NCBI RefSeq assembly: GCF_004216475.1
Contig: NZ_CP022303.1
Coordinates: forward strand, 3,844,001-3,908,000
Source: Thalassococcus sp. S3
GTDB lineage: Bacteria > Pseudomonadota > Alphaproteobacteria > Rhodobacterales > Rhodobacteraceae
Direction: 5' to 3'
Length of the DNA stretch: 64,000 nucleotides
A program made the position numbers and the translations under genes. Below are positions 36,550-45,089 of this stretch, piece after piece (the stretch's first letter is position 1; each line of letters starts with the position of its first letter). The notes under the pieces were generated by a model. It worked only from the letters and a program-made list of their open reading frames with translations. It was not told the DNA's origin and ran no database searches.

Positions 36550-37536
36550 TCAACAATCTTCGGGTCCAACTGAACTTGCGCCAAGGTATTGCAATTCACG
36601 CTGACGGGTTGGGGTGATCCCGAAAGCCTTGCGGTAGCGCGAGGAAAGAGTGCTTGATCCTCCGAAGCCACAAGCCTTTGCTATCTCCGTCAGGTTCAGA
36701 TCTGTATTCTCACATAGCCACCTTGCCTCATTTAGCTGGACTTTTCGGTAGTAGCTGCGCGGTGAATCTTGGACATACCGCACAAACAGTCGTTCAAGTT
36801 GACGCTGAGATACACCCAAGATCTGACAAATATCGCAAAGCGGAAGCGTCGGGCTTAGGCGCTGTTGCATTATCTCAATTGCACGACCAACCTTGTACGG
36901 CAGGTATTGTTTTTCGGCGCGTAGCTTGCCGGCCTGTATGTCCTGAGGGCGGCGCGTTACATTGATTTGCAATTTTCGACAAACACGTTCGTGGGCGGGA
37001 TCGCCGAAGTACTGGCGTATCACTTCGAGCGTCAGGTCAAGAAGTGCCGTTCCGCCGGGGCATGTATAGTACAGACCGCTCTTGCAGAAAATCTGGTGTT
37101 TGACGTCAAGGCGCGCCTTTGTAACCCAGGTCGGCACGCCGATCTGCCAGTGGAGAGCAACCGCATGACCATCCAGAAGACGCTGTTCTGCCGCGATGCG
37201 AATTGCGGCACCGGTCAAGATTACAGGCACCTGTTGCTTTGCCGCGCTTGCCAAAATTGACGTCAGTGCAGCCTCTTCGCTTTCAGTGATGTCTTCACTG
37301 GAAACGATGAACAAAAGGATCATTTTGTCATCGCCGCTCTGCGCGGCAATTGACGGAAATTTCGTCAGGGTCGGCGTACTGACCTGGAGATCAAACCCGT
37401 GATGTTCGCGCGCAACAGTCAGCGGGTCTAGCGCACATGCCAGCATCAAAAGAGATTGGTCAGGGGTGTGGACGACATGGACGATCTCTTTTGCGTGACA
37501 GTCAAAAGAGGCCTCCGCTTTGCGCTCGTGCATCAC
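36550..37536 (-). CDS. GlxA-family (DJ-1/PfpI + AraC HTH) regulator
   Basis: 328 residues. The N-terminal DJ-1/PfpI-like domain (~20-190) has 'ILTGAAIRIAAEQRLLDGHA'. A C-terminal AraC-type double HTH (~215-320) has 'DICQILGVSQRQLERLFVRY' and 'ACGFGGSSTLSSRYRKAFGI'. The family includes GbdR and CdhR, which activate glycine betaine and carnitine catabolism. It starts 18 bases after the MttB-family gene, so it is cotranscribed and likely activates that gene or the oxygenase operon. Convergent to the M24-like gene. Confidence 0.9.
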   Translation of the reverse strand: MMHERKAEASFDCHAKEIVHVVHTPDQSLLMLACALDPLTVAREHHGFDLQVSTPTLTKFPSIAAQSGDDKMILLFIVSSEDITESEEAALTSILASAAKQQVPVILTGAAIRIAAEQRLLDGHAVALHWQIGVPTWVTKARLDVKHQIFCKSGLYYTCPGGTALLDLTLEVIRQYFGDPAHERVCRKLQINVTRRPQDIQAGKLRAEKQYLPYKVGRAIEIMQQRLSPTLPLCDICQILGVSQRQLERLFVRYVQDSPRSYYRKVQLNEARWLCENTDLNLTEIAKACGFGGSSTLSSRYRKAFGITPTRQRELQYLGASSVGPEDC

Positions 37537-37554
37537 GCGGGCACGCTCCGCCCC

Positions 37555-39105
37555 TCACTCAAAGTAGATGTTGAACCTATCCCGAATGATCTGATCAAGT
37601 TCGGGATCAATCTGACGACCTGCTTTCGCAAGTATTTCGTTCTTTCGGGCGATAGCTGTGTCTAGCAACACAGGTTTGCCAGCCTCCCCCCATTCCTTGG
37701 GACTCATCCGGTTGCCGACGGCTGGATAGACATATTCCGTCTGCATCAAAGACAGCGTCTGTTCGGATCCCAGGTAATGGCCCGGGCCACCCAGGCAGAC
37801 TTCTTTCATGGCGTCCAAGGACGTGGTGTCTTCGGTGACTTCCACGCCGCGTACACAGCGCATGGCCTGACCCAGAATATCATCGCCCATCACAAGGCTC
37901 TCAAGGCAGAAGCCCAAAAGCGACGCGTGCATCCCTACGGATTCGTAGACCATGTTCAGGCCCGATAGCCCGGCCATGACGTTATTAATCCCCTGTTCCC
38001 AACCCGCCTGCATATCGGGCAGTTTGGCATCCGTAATCCCTGACGGCGCGCCACCGGGCAGACCGTAGAATTTGTGCATTTGCGAACAACTCGCTGTCAG
38101 CAGAGATTGTTCAGCTGAGCCGCCCGACATCGCACCAGTCCGCAGATCGCTCACAAATGGCCAGGTGCCAAAGACCGCCGGATGCCCCTTTGTGATTGCG
38201 TTCACGTAAACAACGCCCGCCAGACACTCTGCCACCGCCTGCACCACCGCAAGCGCAATGGGTGCCGGAGCCGTCGCCCCTGCCTGACCAGCCGACAACA
38301 AAAGGATCGGCATACCAGCACGCACAAGCATTTCCATCGTTTCGCAGCTTTCTTCTGCGAATTTCATCGGAGGCACGACAAAGCAGTTGGAGTTCGACAC
38401 GAAAGGTCGGGCACGCCAGGCGTCTTCGCCGCCTGCAATCATGTGGATCAGGTCCATACAGCCAGAGACATGGCCCGGCTCACTAAAGGATGTTCCCACG
38501 TGCTTTGTTGTGCCGGAACACGACGCATAGAGCGTGTTGACGTCCATATCAAAGTTATCAAGCACGTCACGGCAGACCATGGCGCGTTGAAAAAAGTGAA
38601 CATTGTCAAGATTTTGAACCAAACGCGCGGCGTCGAACAAGTCTTGCGCTGTTGAATCGCGATAGTCATTGTTTTCAAGGTCGACAATGTGAACAGCGGC
38701 CCCGGCCGTGCCAAAGTGAACCTTGTTCCCCGAAAGGTGCAGATCGAACTGCGGGTCGCGGGCGTACAAGGTTATATCCCGTGCCGCGACTGAAAGCATG
38801 TCTTCTACAAGGGCACGCGGAAAGCGGATACGCCCATCATCGCCATGCTCTGCGCCCGCAGCGGTCAGAATTTCAACGCCCGAAGGTGGCGCATCCGCCA
38901 GCCCGATCTCTTCCAACGCGTCCAGAGCGGCGGTGTGAATGCGTTGGACCCCAGCCTCTGTCAGGGGCTTGTACCACCCCCCCTCCATCCCTGCCTGAAC
39001 CGGTCGTAGATCTTGTGCGAGGGGCGCCTGGCGCTGAGCAACACGCGCTTGCCGTCCACCTGCGCGCCCCTTTCTGCGAGATGTTTCTTGCGTTGCTTGT
39101 GTCAT
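37555..39105 (-). CDS. MttB-family methyltransferase (glycine-betaine/quaternary amine type)
   Basis: 516 residues of the trimethylamine methyltransferase superfamily TIM barrel ('GSAEQSLLTASCSQMHKFYG', 'GLPGGAPSGITDAKLPDMQA', 'GPGHYLGSEQTLSLMQTEYV'). There is no in-frame TAG, so it is of the non-pyrrolysine group exemplified by glycine betaine:corrinoid methyltransferase MtgB. The N-terminal ~30 residues are basic (RRKGRAGGRQAR). ATG follows AGGAC; the longer frame upstream overlaps the divergent promoter region and was not used. It would transfer a methyl group from a quaternary amine to a corrinoid protein, but no corrinoid protein is encoded nearby. Confidence 0.88.
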   Translation of the reverse strand: MTQATQETSRRKGRAGGRQARVAQRQAPLAQDLRPVQAGMEGGWYKPLTEAGVQRIHTAALDALEEIGLADAPPSGVEILTAAGAEHGDDGRIRFPRALVEDMLSVAARDITLYARDPQFDLHLSGNKVHFGTAGAAVHIVDLENNDYRDSTAQDLFDAARLVQNLDNVHFFQRAMVCRDVLDNFDMDVNTLYASCSGTTKHVGTSFSEPGHVSGCMDLIHMIAGGEDAWRARPFVSNSNCFVVPPMKFAEESCETMEMLVRAGMPILLLSAGQAGATAPAPIALAVVQAVAECLAGVVYVNAITKGHPAVFGTWPFVSDLRTGAMSGGSAEQSLLTASCSQMHKFYGLPGGAPSGITDAKLPDMQAGWEQGINNVMAGLSGLNMVYESVGMHASLLGFCLESLVMGDDILGQAMRCVRGVEVTEDTTSLDAMKEVCLGGPGHYLGSEQTLSLMQTEYVYPAVGNRMSPKEWGEAGKPVLLDTAIARKNEILAKAGRQIDPELDQIIRDRFNIYFE

Positions 39106-39285
39106 CGTCGGGTCCTGACTTTCCTTCTGGCCGGGTAAGGGTCGTCGCGGATCACACAGATTCGGTCGCACGCGCCGGACGTCTTCAGCCGCAAATGGGC
39201 AAATGGAGTGACGAAAATTTAGGCGTTTTAGGCTCGTCCTAATAGAGATAAAAAGGTAATGTCATCATAATCTCAAGGAATGATC

Positions 39286-40179
39286 ATGCCTTCGCTACCT
39301 TCCTTTTCTTCTCTTTTGGCGTTTGATGCAGCAGCTCAACACGGCAGTTTCACGCGGGCGGCGCAGCGCATCAATGTCTCTCAGCCGGCCATCAGCCGTC
39401 GGGTGGCAACACTCGAAAACGACCTCGGCGTAAAGCTCTTTGATCGGGCAACCAAACCAATGGCGCTCACCGATGCAGGCGAAAGTCTGTTTGCGGTGTT
39501 ACGATCCAGCCTGAGCCGGATTGAAGCAGAGGTTGAAACCTTGCGCAGCGGCGGGCAAACTAAGGACTTTGTAATCTCTGCGGCGCCCGGATTTCTGGCG
39601 TTCTGGCTGGTCCCGCGGCTTGATCATTTGACGGCGAGATTGCCCGACCAGTCCTTCGCGCTCGTGACCACAGGTACAGAGCGAAGCAGCACAAACTCAG
39701 ATGTGCGCGTTCGGTTCGGGACGGGAGACTGGCCAGACACATATTCACGCAAAATACTGAATGAAAGCGTTTTTCCAGTGTGCAGTGCCGAGCTAACCAG
39801 GAAACTTGGCACAGAAATTGACCCCGTCCAACTGGTTAACGAGCGGTTGTTGCAACTGCCAGATCGGGCATCTGAGTGGTACGACTGGCCGCTTTGGTTT
39901 TCCGCGATGGGTCATCAACCTGCGCAACCGCTAAATGTGCTTACCTTCGATAGCTACGCCCTAGTTATCGCTGCGGCCCTTTCAGGCCAGGGCATTGCTT
40001 TGGGCTGGGCAGGTTTGGTGGAAGACTACCTAAAGACCGGCGCATTGGTCCGGTTGGGGGACACTGCGGTGACTTCTGGAAAAGGTTACTACGCGACCTG
40101 CAAAATCGGTCAGGAGGACGATCCTGTCGTGGCCCAAGTGCTGGAACTGTTGAGCGACGGATCTTTGCTGCCATCTTGA
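39286..40179 (+). CDS. LysR-type transcriptional regulator
   Basis: 297 residues. The HTH 'GSFTRAAQRINVSQPAISRR' and the dimer helix 'VATLENDLGVKLFDR' are followed by a GcvA-like effector domain ending 'GKGYYATCKIGQ'. Start ATG at 39286 is six bases after AAGGA; an ATG two codons earlier is also in frame. Divergent from the MttB-family gene, which it probably regulates, and convergent with the ferredoxin-reductase gene. Confidence 0.9.
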   Translation: MPSLPSFSSLLAFDAAAQHGSFTRAAQRINVSQPAISRRVATLENDLGVKLFDRATKPMALTDAGESLFAVLRSSLSRIEAEVETLRSGGQTKDFVISAAPGFLAFWLVPRLDHLTARLPDQSFALVTTGTERSSTNSDVRVRFGTGDWPDTYSRKILNESVFPVCSAELTRKLGTEIDPVQLVNERLLQLPDRASEWYDWPLWFSAMGHQPAQPLNVLTFDSYALVIAAALSGQGIALGWAGLVEDYLKTGALVRLGDTAVTSGKGYYATCKIGQEDDPVVAQVLELLSDGSLLPS

Positions 40180-40292
40180 TAGATTTCTGCGGCCCGCCAA
40201 ACCTTGCTAGTACTATGAACATGCGATGAAGGCATGATCCACCTCAACCCTTCACGCACGGAACTGTCCATCTGGGTGAGCAGTTTGCGAAA

Positions 40293-41519
40293 TCAAGCCA
40301 GCAACGATTTTAGCGAAACCTGGGCGTTGGAAACATCTGCTGGCGCAGGAGATTTGCCCGCCTCAATCAACCGCTTGCCAACCATATAGGCGCGGGGATC
40401 GTTTAGCGCGTCCACGGCGATCAGTTGATCCTCGCGGTAATACCAGTGCGACAGCGATCCATCGTCCGATTGCCGCACATAGACCGCATCCATCCCGGTC
40501 GACAGTCCCGCGATCTGCAGCTTCGTGTCGTATTGATCGGACCAGAACCAAGGCTTTACCTGATAGCGTTCATCGCCACCGCAAATATTGGCAGCGACGG
40601 TCTGCGCCTGATCAATCGCGTTTCCAACGCTTTCCAGACGGATGCGCGCGCTTTGATGCGGGAATGATGCACAATCTCCGGCGGCAAAAATGCCGGGAAC
40701 GGAAGACTGGCAATCGTCACCAACAGCAATGCCGTTTTTCACTGCGATGCCTGCGGCCTCTGCCAATTCAACATTCGGGCGGATGCCGATGCCGACAACC
40801 GCGATATCGACCTCCAATTACGTGCCATCGTCGAGTTCGGCCCCCACCAGCCGGCCACCCTGCCCCAGCAGTCGCTCCAATTTGATGCCCTCGTGAATAT
40901 CAACGCCGTGGGAGCGGTGCAGGTCGCGGAAATAGTCAGCGGTCTTTTCGCAGGCGACGCGCTGCAAAATCCGACCCGATGCTTCGACCAGGATAACTTT
41001 CAAACCCAGACCGGCGGCAACCGCCGCTGCTTCCAGTCCGATGTACCCACCACCCACGACCAGCAGCGGTCGATCCGGCTGCATGTCTTTGGCCATCCGG
41101 TCAGCGTCCGCGAGGTTGCGGACATAATGCACACCATCGAGCGCGCCTCCGATTGCATCGGGAAGCGTGATGGGGCGCGAGCCAGTCGTCAGCACAAGGG
41201 CGTCATAACTCAGGATCTGTCCGTCACTCAGCGTAACAGTCTGGTCTGCCGCGTTGACGGAAGTGCAGGCGCAGGACAAGTGCAACGCGATATCTTGCTC
41301 GGAGTAGAAATCAGGGGGGCGAAAGAACAACCGTTCGAGCGGCATCTTGCCCAGAAGATACGCTTTCGAAAGGGGTGGGCGCTGATACGGCGGCTGATTT
41401 TCCTCACCCACCAGCGTGATTTGCCCCTCAAACCCAGCATTTCGCAGGGCATTACACGTCTCAAACCCGGCTTGCCCGGCCCCAATGACGATGACCTTTT
41501 CGATAGTGGCTTGCGTCAT
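40293..41519 (-). pseudogene. Rhodocoxin/ferredoxin reductase gene with one in-frame stop
   Basis: FAD-dependent ferredoxin reductase: FAD motif 'VIGAGQAGFETCNALRNAGF', 'PPYQRPPLSKAYL', NAD motif 'LVVGGGYIGLEAAAVAAGLG', then 'AELDDGT' and an ochre TAA (40818-40820). The same frame then continues with 'LEVDIAVVGIGIRPN', 'GIFAAGDCASF' and the C-terminal domain. Everything on both sides is well conserved, so one codon change breaks the gene. It could be a true nonsense mutation or a base-call error. It overlaps the aldehyde dehydrogenase gene by ATGA and would feed electrons to the Rieske oxygenase two genes upstream. Confidence 0.87.
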
Positions 41520-42937
41520 GCGCCATCCCCCGTGACGGCCTTGACCTCAAGGTATTCCTCCAATCCCCAAATAGAACCCTCGCGGCCAATGCCCGATTGT
41601 TTGAAGCCACCGAAGGGCATGTCAGTGCCAAGGTAGTCGCCATTGATGCTCACCATGCCAGAGCGCAGGGCACGCGCGACGCGGGTCGCCTTTTCGGCGT
41701 CGCGTGTCTGGACATAGTTCCCCAGCCCATAGGGCGTGTCGTTGGCGATAAGTATCGCCTCGTCTTCTGTATCGAAAGGGATCATCACCAGGACAGGTCC
41801 AAAAACCTCTTCCTGTGCGATCGTCATATCGTTGGACACATCGGCAAATACAGTGGGCCTTGCAAAAAAGCCTGTTTCCAACCCCTTCGGTTTGCCAGTG
41901 CCTCCAGCGACCAGCCGGGCACCTTCATCAATTCCCGCTTGGATAAGGCCCTGCACCTTTTCCCAATGCGCGGCACTGACAAGCGGACCGATGTGATCTC
42001 CAGGTTCATGTGCCGAACCGATCGCCACTGTCTCTGCCACGTGTTGCGCTTCCTGCACCGCCTGGGCGTAACGGTTGCGCTCCACAAGCATCCGCGTGGG
42101 CGCGTCACAGGATTGGCCGGTGTTGTCAAAGCAATGCAGCACACCGCGACGCACGGCGTCTTCACCCGCATCGGCAAAAACAACATTGGCCCCCTTCCCG
42201 CCCAATTCCAGCGCAACACGCTTGATGCCGTCCGCTGCAGCCTTCGAGATAAGCGTGCCTGCACGGGTCGAGCCGGTAAAGCTGATCAGATCGACGTCTG
42301 GGTGCGAAGTCAGCGCTGACCCAACCCCTGTTTCATCGCCGTTTACCAGATTGAAGACACCCGCCGGTATGTCTGCTTTGTCGATCATCCCTGCCAGGAC
42401 CATCGAGGATAGTGGTGCGATTTCAGAGGGTTTCAGCACCATCGTGCAGCCCGCCGCCAACGCTGGTGCAACCTTGAGCAGCACCTGATTCATCGGCCAG
42501 TTCCACGGCGTGATGAGTGCGCAAACGCCGACAGGGTCATAAAACAAGCGATCCTTGCCGCGCGTTTGCTCAAAGTCGAAGCCACTAAGCACTCGGATGG
42601 TCTCTTCCAGATGGACCAGTCCCGCATCAAACTGCGCGGACGTTGCATAGTCCTTTGGCGCGCCCATTTCCTGCGTCATAGCATGGGCAATTTCTGCCTG
42701 ACCCTCTTTGTAGAGGGCAAGCAGACGTTCAAGAGCGGCAAGCCGTTCCTCTTTCGACGTAGATGACCACGACGGAAAGGCCGATCGCGCAGCGGCAACG
42801 GCCTTGTCCACGTCCCGCGCATTGCCCAGCGAAATCGTCGCGCAAGCAGCACCCGTTGACGGATCAATCACGTCCAAAGGGGCAGGATCAGACGGCGCGG
42901 TCCAGGCACCGTTGATGTAGAATTTTGTCGTGTCCAT
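41516..42937 (-). CDS. NAD(P)-dependent aldehyde dehydrogenase
   Basis: 473 residues of the ALDH superfamily: 'ITPWNWPMNQ', cofactor strand 'ISFTGSTRAG', catalytic Glu in 'LELGGKGANVVF', catalytic Cys in 'NTGQSCDAPTRM', and 'EEVFGPVLVMIPF'. ATG at 42937 was chosen because it begins the normal N-terminus ('MDTTKFYINGAW'); the frame is open further but without a start signal. It lies five bases after the Rieske gene. It probably oxidises the aldehyde released by demethylation or C-N cleavage (formaldehyde, betaine aldehyde or malic semialdehyde type). Confidence 0.93.
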   Translation of the reverse strand: MDTTKFYINGAWTAPSDPAPLDVIDPSTGAACATISLGNARDVDKAVAAARSAFPSWSSTSKEERLAALERLLALYKEGQAEIAHAMTQEMGAPKDYATSAQFDAGLVHLEETIRVLSGFDFEQTRGKDRLFYDPVGVCALITPWNWPMNQVLLKVAPALAAGCTMVLKPSEIAPLSSMVLAGMIDKADIPAGVFNLVNGDETGVGSALTSHPDVDLISFTGSTRAGTLISKAAADGIKRVALELGGKGANVVFADAGEDAVRRGVLHCFDNTGQSCDAPTRMLVERNRYAQAVQEAQHVAETVAIGSAHEPGDHIGPLVSAAHWEKVQGLIQAGIDEGARLVAGGTGKPKGLETGFFARPTVFADVSNDMTIAQEEVFGPVLVMIPFDTEDEAILIANDTPYGLGNYVQTRDAEKATRVARALRSGMVSINGDYLGTDMPFGGFKQSGIGREGSIWGLEEYLEVKAVTGDGA

Positions 42938-42942
42938 GGTGC

Positions 42943-44100
42943 TTACCGCGTCAGAGCCGCAAGGTTGAGGGTGTTGAAATGATGTACAAACTGTTCCCCC
43001 CACGCTTCTTTCATCTCCGGGTCGACCATCAGGCGGCCGGGTTGATAGCCTTTCGACTTCAGCCCACGATGCACAGCCTCAACCAAAGAGATGTCTTCGG
43101 GATTCAGACTGTCGCTGACATATTCCTCCGCTGTCTCTGTCGGGTCGGAAAAGCTTCCGTCGAGTGTGAAGTAAATGATCTCTTCGGCAGTGCGTTCAGG
43201 ACCATTTGGGCGCATGTTGAAGACGAACATCATATTGGTGCCAGGGAAGATTGAAAAAGTCATATGCGGGAACAGAAAACACTGATGAAACGGCGCGTTC
43301 TTGGTGTTGGTGAATGCGTCCTCGGCGTTCTTGTCATAAGGCAGGACGTCATCCGCGCCGCCGCCTGCGGTATATTCAATGGTCCGTCCGCTGATATTGA
43401 AACGGTATGTTTCAATATCGATGATCTCGCCCAATGCCTGATGTGCCTCGCCTGAAAATTCGACGTGGTAGGCCTCAAGAAAATTCTCAGTCACGATTTT
43501 CCAGTTGGCCTTGATGTCATAGTTCTTCTGTTTGACGAATTGCAGCTTGTCGACCTCGGCCACCATGGAGGTGATGATCGGCTCAAACTCGGGACACATC
43601 TCGCGGAAGGCAGGCGCGTCATCGCTGAAGTTGAGGAAGACAAATCCACCCACAATCTCGCAGCGGACCTGGCACAGCTTCACTTTGGACCGGTCAAATC
43701 CCTCGACTTCCTTCATCTTGGGCGCGCCGCGCAGGTTGCCCTCGGCGTCATATGTCCACGCGTGATAGGGGCATACGACGACGCGCGCGTTGCCTTGCGC
43801 GTCTTGCAGCAATTCATGCCCGCGGTGCTGGCACACATTATAGAACGCCCGGATGTCACCATCCTTGCCACGGATCACATAGACAGCGTGGCCCCCGACC
43901 TCTCCGGTCTTGTAGTCACCCGCGTTGGGGACCTGGCTTTGATGGCAAAAGTAGTTCCACTCGTAACCGAACACCTTTTTCAGTTCGAGATCGTGAATCT
44001 CCGGGTCGGTGTAGTAGCTGCCCTGGGGGGCGTTGGAGTTTCTGGCATCAGCAGTGAAAGCGACGCCTGCAATTTCTTTGTATTTTTCAATATCGAGCAT
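42943..44100 (-). CDS. Rieske non-heme iron oxygenase (GbcA/CntA-like)
   Basis: 385 residues. Rieske cluster motifs 'CQHRGH' and 'CPYHAW' (CxHx~17CxxH), then the catalytic domain with 'NWKIVTENFLEAYHVEFSGE'+AH supplying the mononuclear iron histidines, and 'VEAVHRGLKSKGYQPGRLM', as in glycine betaine and carnitine oxygenases. The spacing between the two iron His residues is longer than in CntA, which argues for a GbcA-type or a different betaine. Expected reaction: O2-dependent oxidative demethylation of a quaternary amine. Followed by ALDH and ferredoxin reductase in one operon. ATG preceded by AGGA. Confidence 0.9.
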   Translation of the reverse strand: MLDIEKYKEIAGVAFTADARNSNAPQGSYYTDPEIHDLELKKVFGYEWNYFCHQSQVPNAGDYKTGEVGGHAVYVIRGKDGDIRAFYNVCQHRGHELLQDAQGNARVVVCPYHAWTYDAEGNLRGAPKMKEVEGFDRSKVKLCQVRCEIVGGFVFLNFSDDAPAFREMCPEFEPIITSMVAEVDKLQFVKQKNYDIKANWKIVTENFLEAYHVEFSGEAHQALGEIIDIETYRFNISGRTIEYTAGGGADDVLPYDKNAEDAFTNTKNAPFHQCFLFPHMTFSIFPGTNMMFVFNMRPNGPERTAEEIIYFTLDGSFSDPTETAEEYVSDSLNPEDISLVEAVHRGLKSKGYQPGRLMVDPEMKEAWGEQFVHHFNTLNLAALTR

Positions 44101-44209
44101 GATTTGATCCTGTTGCAAGTGTGAAGGACGGCAGCGGTTCAACATCAATAGTCGGGAACATAGAGCCGCCAGACAGTGCAATCAGCCGCCTGTTTGAAAC
44201 GCGTGTACA

Positions 44210-45082
44210 TCAGGCAGCCTCCTTGGTTTCCAAAAGCCATTCGGCGATAGCTGCCAGCATAGGACGGGAGGCCGTGTGATCGTCATAGACTTCAAAGACG
44301 TGATGTGCGCGGGGCACGTCGCGGAAAACAACGTCCGTACCATGCGCATCCAGTTGGCGTTTCAAATCATGGGTCTGCCACCGCAGAATGTCGTCGCTCC
44401 CGGTGGTCAGGAAACATGCGGGCCAACGTGCCTCCGGTAAATGTCCAGACGGAGAGATTTCTAGATTGAGCGTGGAGGTCCCACGGTAAATCGCACGGGC
44501 CGTGACCAGATCGTCTACAGTGAGCGTTGGATCATCGACCGAACGTGCCTCCTCCATCCCCCTGTCCCTGAGGTCAGTCCAGGGCGAACAAAAGACCATC
44601 TTCGCAGGAAGCGGCATACCTTTTCGTGCTCTGCGAGCGAGCGCCGCAAGCAGCAGCCCTCCGCCTGCGGATTCGCCCATCACGCCAATCAGTGTTTCAC
44701 GGTCTTGCATCAGTGCAGTCAGCACGCCTTCCACTTCATCGAGTGCTGCCGGATAAGGCGGTTCGGGTGCAAGCGCATAGCGCGGCGCAATAAAAGTCAG
44801 TCCGGTCGCATGTGCCAACTGGGCCGTGATCGGCAAGTCAAATTCAGGGCAACCCGAGAAATATCCACCACCAAAGCAATAGAGTACCACCTCCCCAGTG
44901 GGGCCCGAATGTGGTGAAACTGTCTGACAAGGCACACCGGCGATGGCGACGTCACTGCAGGTCACCTGCGTGTCACGCAAGGCGCGCGCGGCGCTCGGCT
45001 GGAATTCGCGCGCTAGTTCGGCGCGTTTGCCCTGCACCCAGGTTTCAAGCTCTGAAAGCTTATGTGCCGTGTTATGCTTCAT
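44210..45082 (-). CDS. HSL-type alpha/beta hydrolase
   Basis: About 290 residues. The nucleophile elbow is 'GESAGGGLL', the acid lies in 'TTGSDDILRW' and the His in 'RAHHVFEVYDDH'. The oxyanion motif normally HGGG reads FGGG ('LYCFGGGYFSG'), a known variant. Start ambiguous: ATG at 45082, or GTG five codons earlier overlapping the permease stop with GGAGGG just before it. It lies between the ABC permease and the Rieske gene. It may release a quaternary amine from an ester or acyl conjugate; this is inference from position. Confidence 0.87.
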   Translation of the reverse strand: MKHNTAHKLSELETWVQGKRAELAREFQPSAARALRDTQVTCSDVAIAGVPCQTVSPHSGPTGEVVLYCFGGGYFSGCPEFDLPITAQLAHATGLTFIAPRYALAPEPPYPAALDEVEGVLTALMQDRETLIGVMGESAGGGLLLAALARRARKGMPLPAKMVFCSPWTDLRDRGMEEARSVDDPTLTVDDLVTARAIYRGTSTLNLEISPSGHLPEARWPACFLTTGSDDILRWQTHDLKRQLDAHGTDVVFRDVPRAHHVFEVYDDHTASRPMLAAIAEWLLETKEAA

Positions 45083-45089
45083 TCTGCTC

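Noticed and set aside
37555..39105. Pyrrolysine-containing trimethylamine methyltransferase
   Set aside because: No in-frame TAG interrupts the gene and no pyl genes are visible; the sequence fits the non-pyrrolysine branch.
40818..40820. Recoded stop codon in the ferredoxin reductase
   Set aside because: TAA is not known to be recoded in such bacteria; a mutation or base error is simpler.
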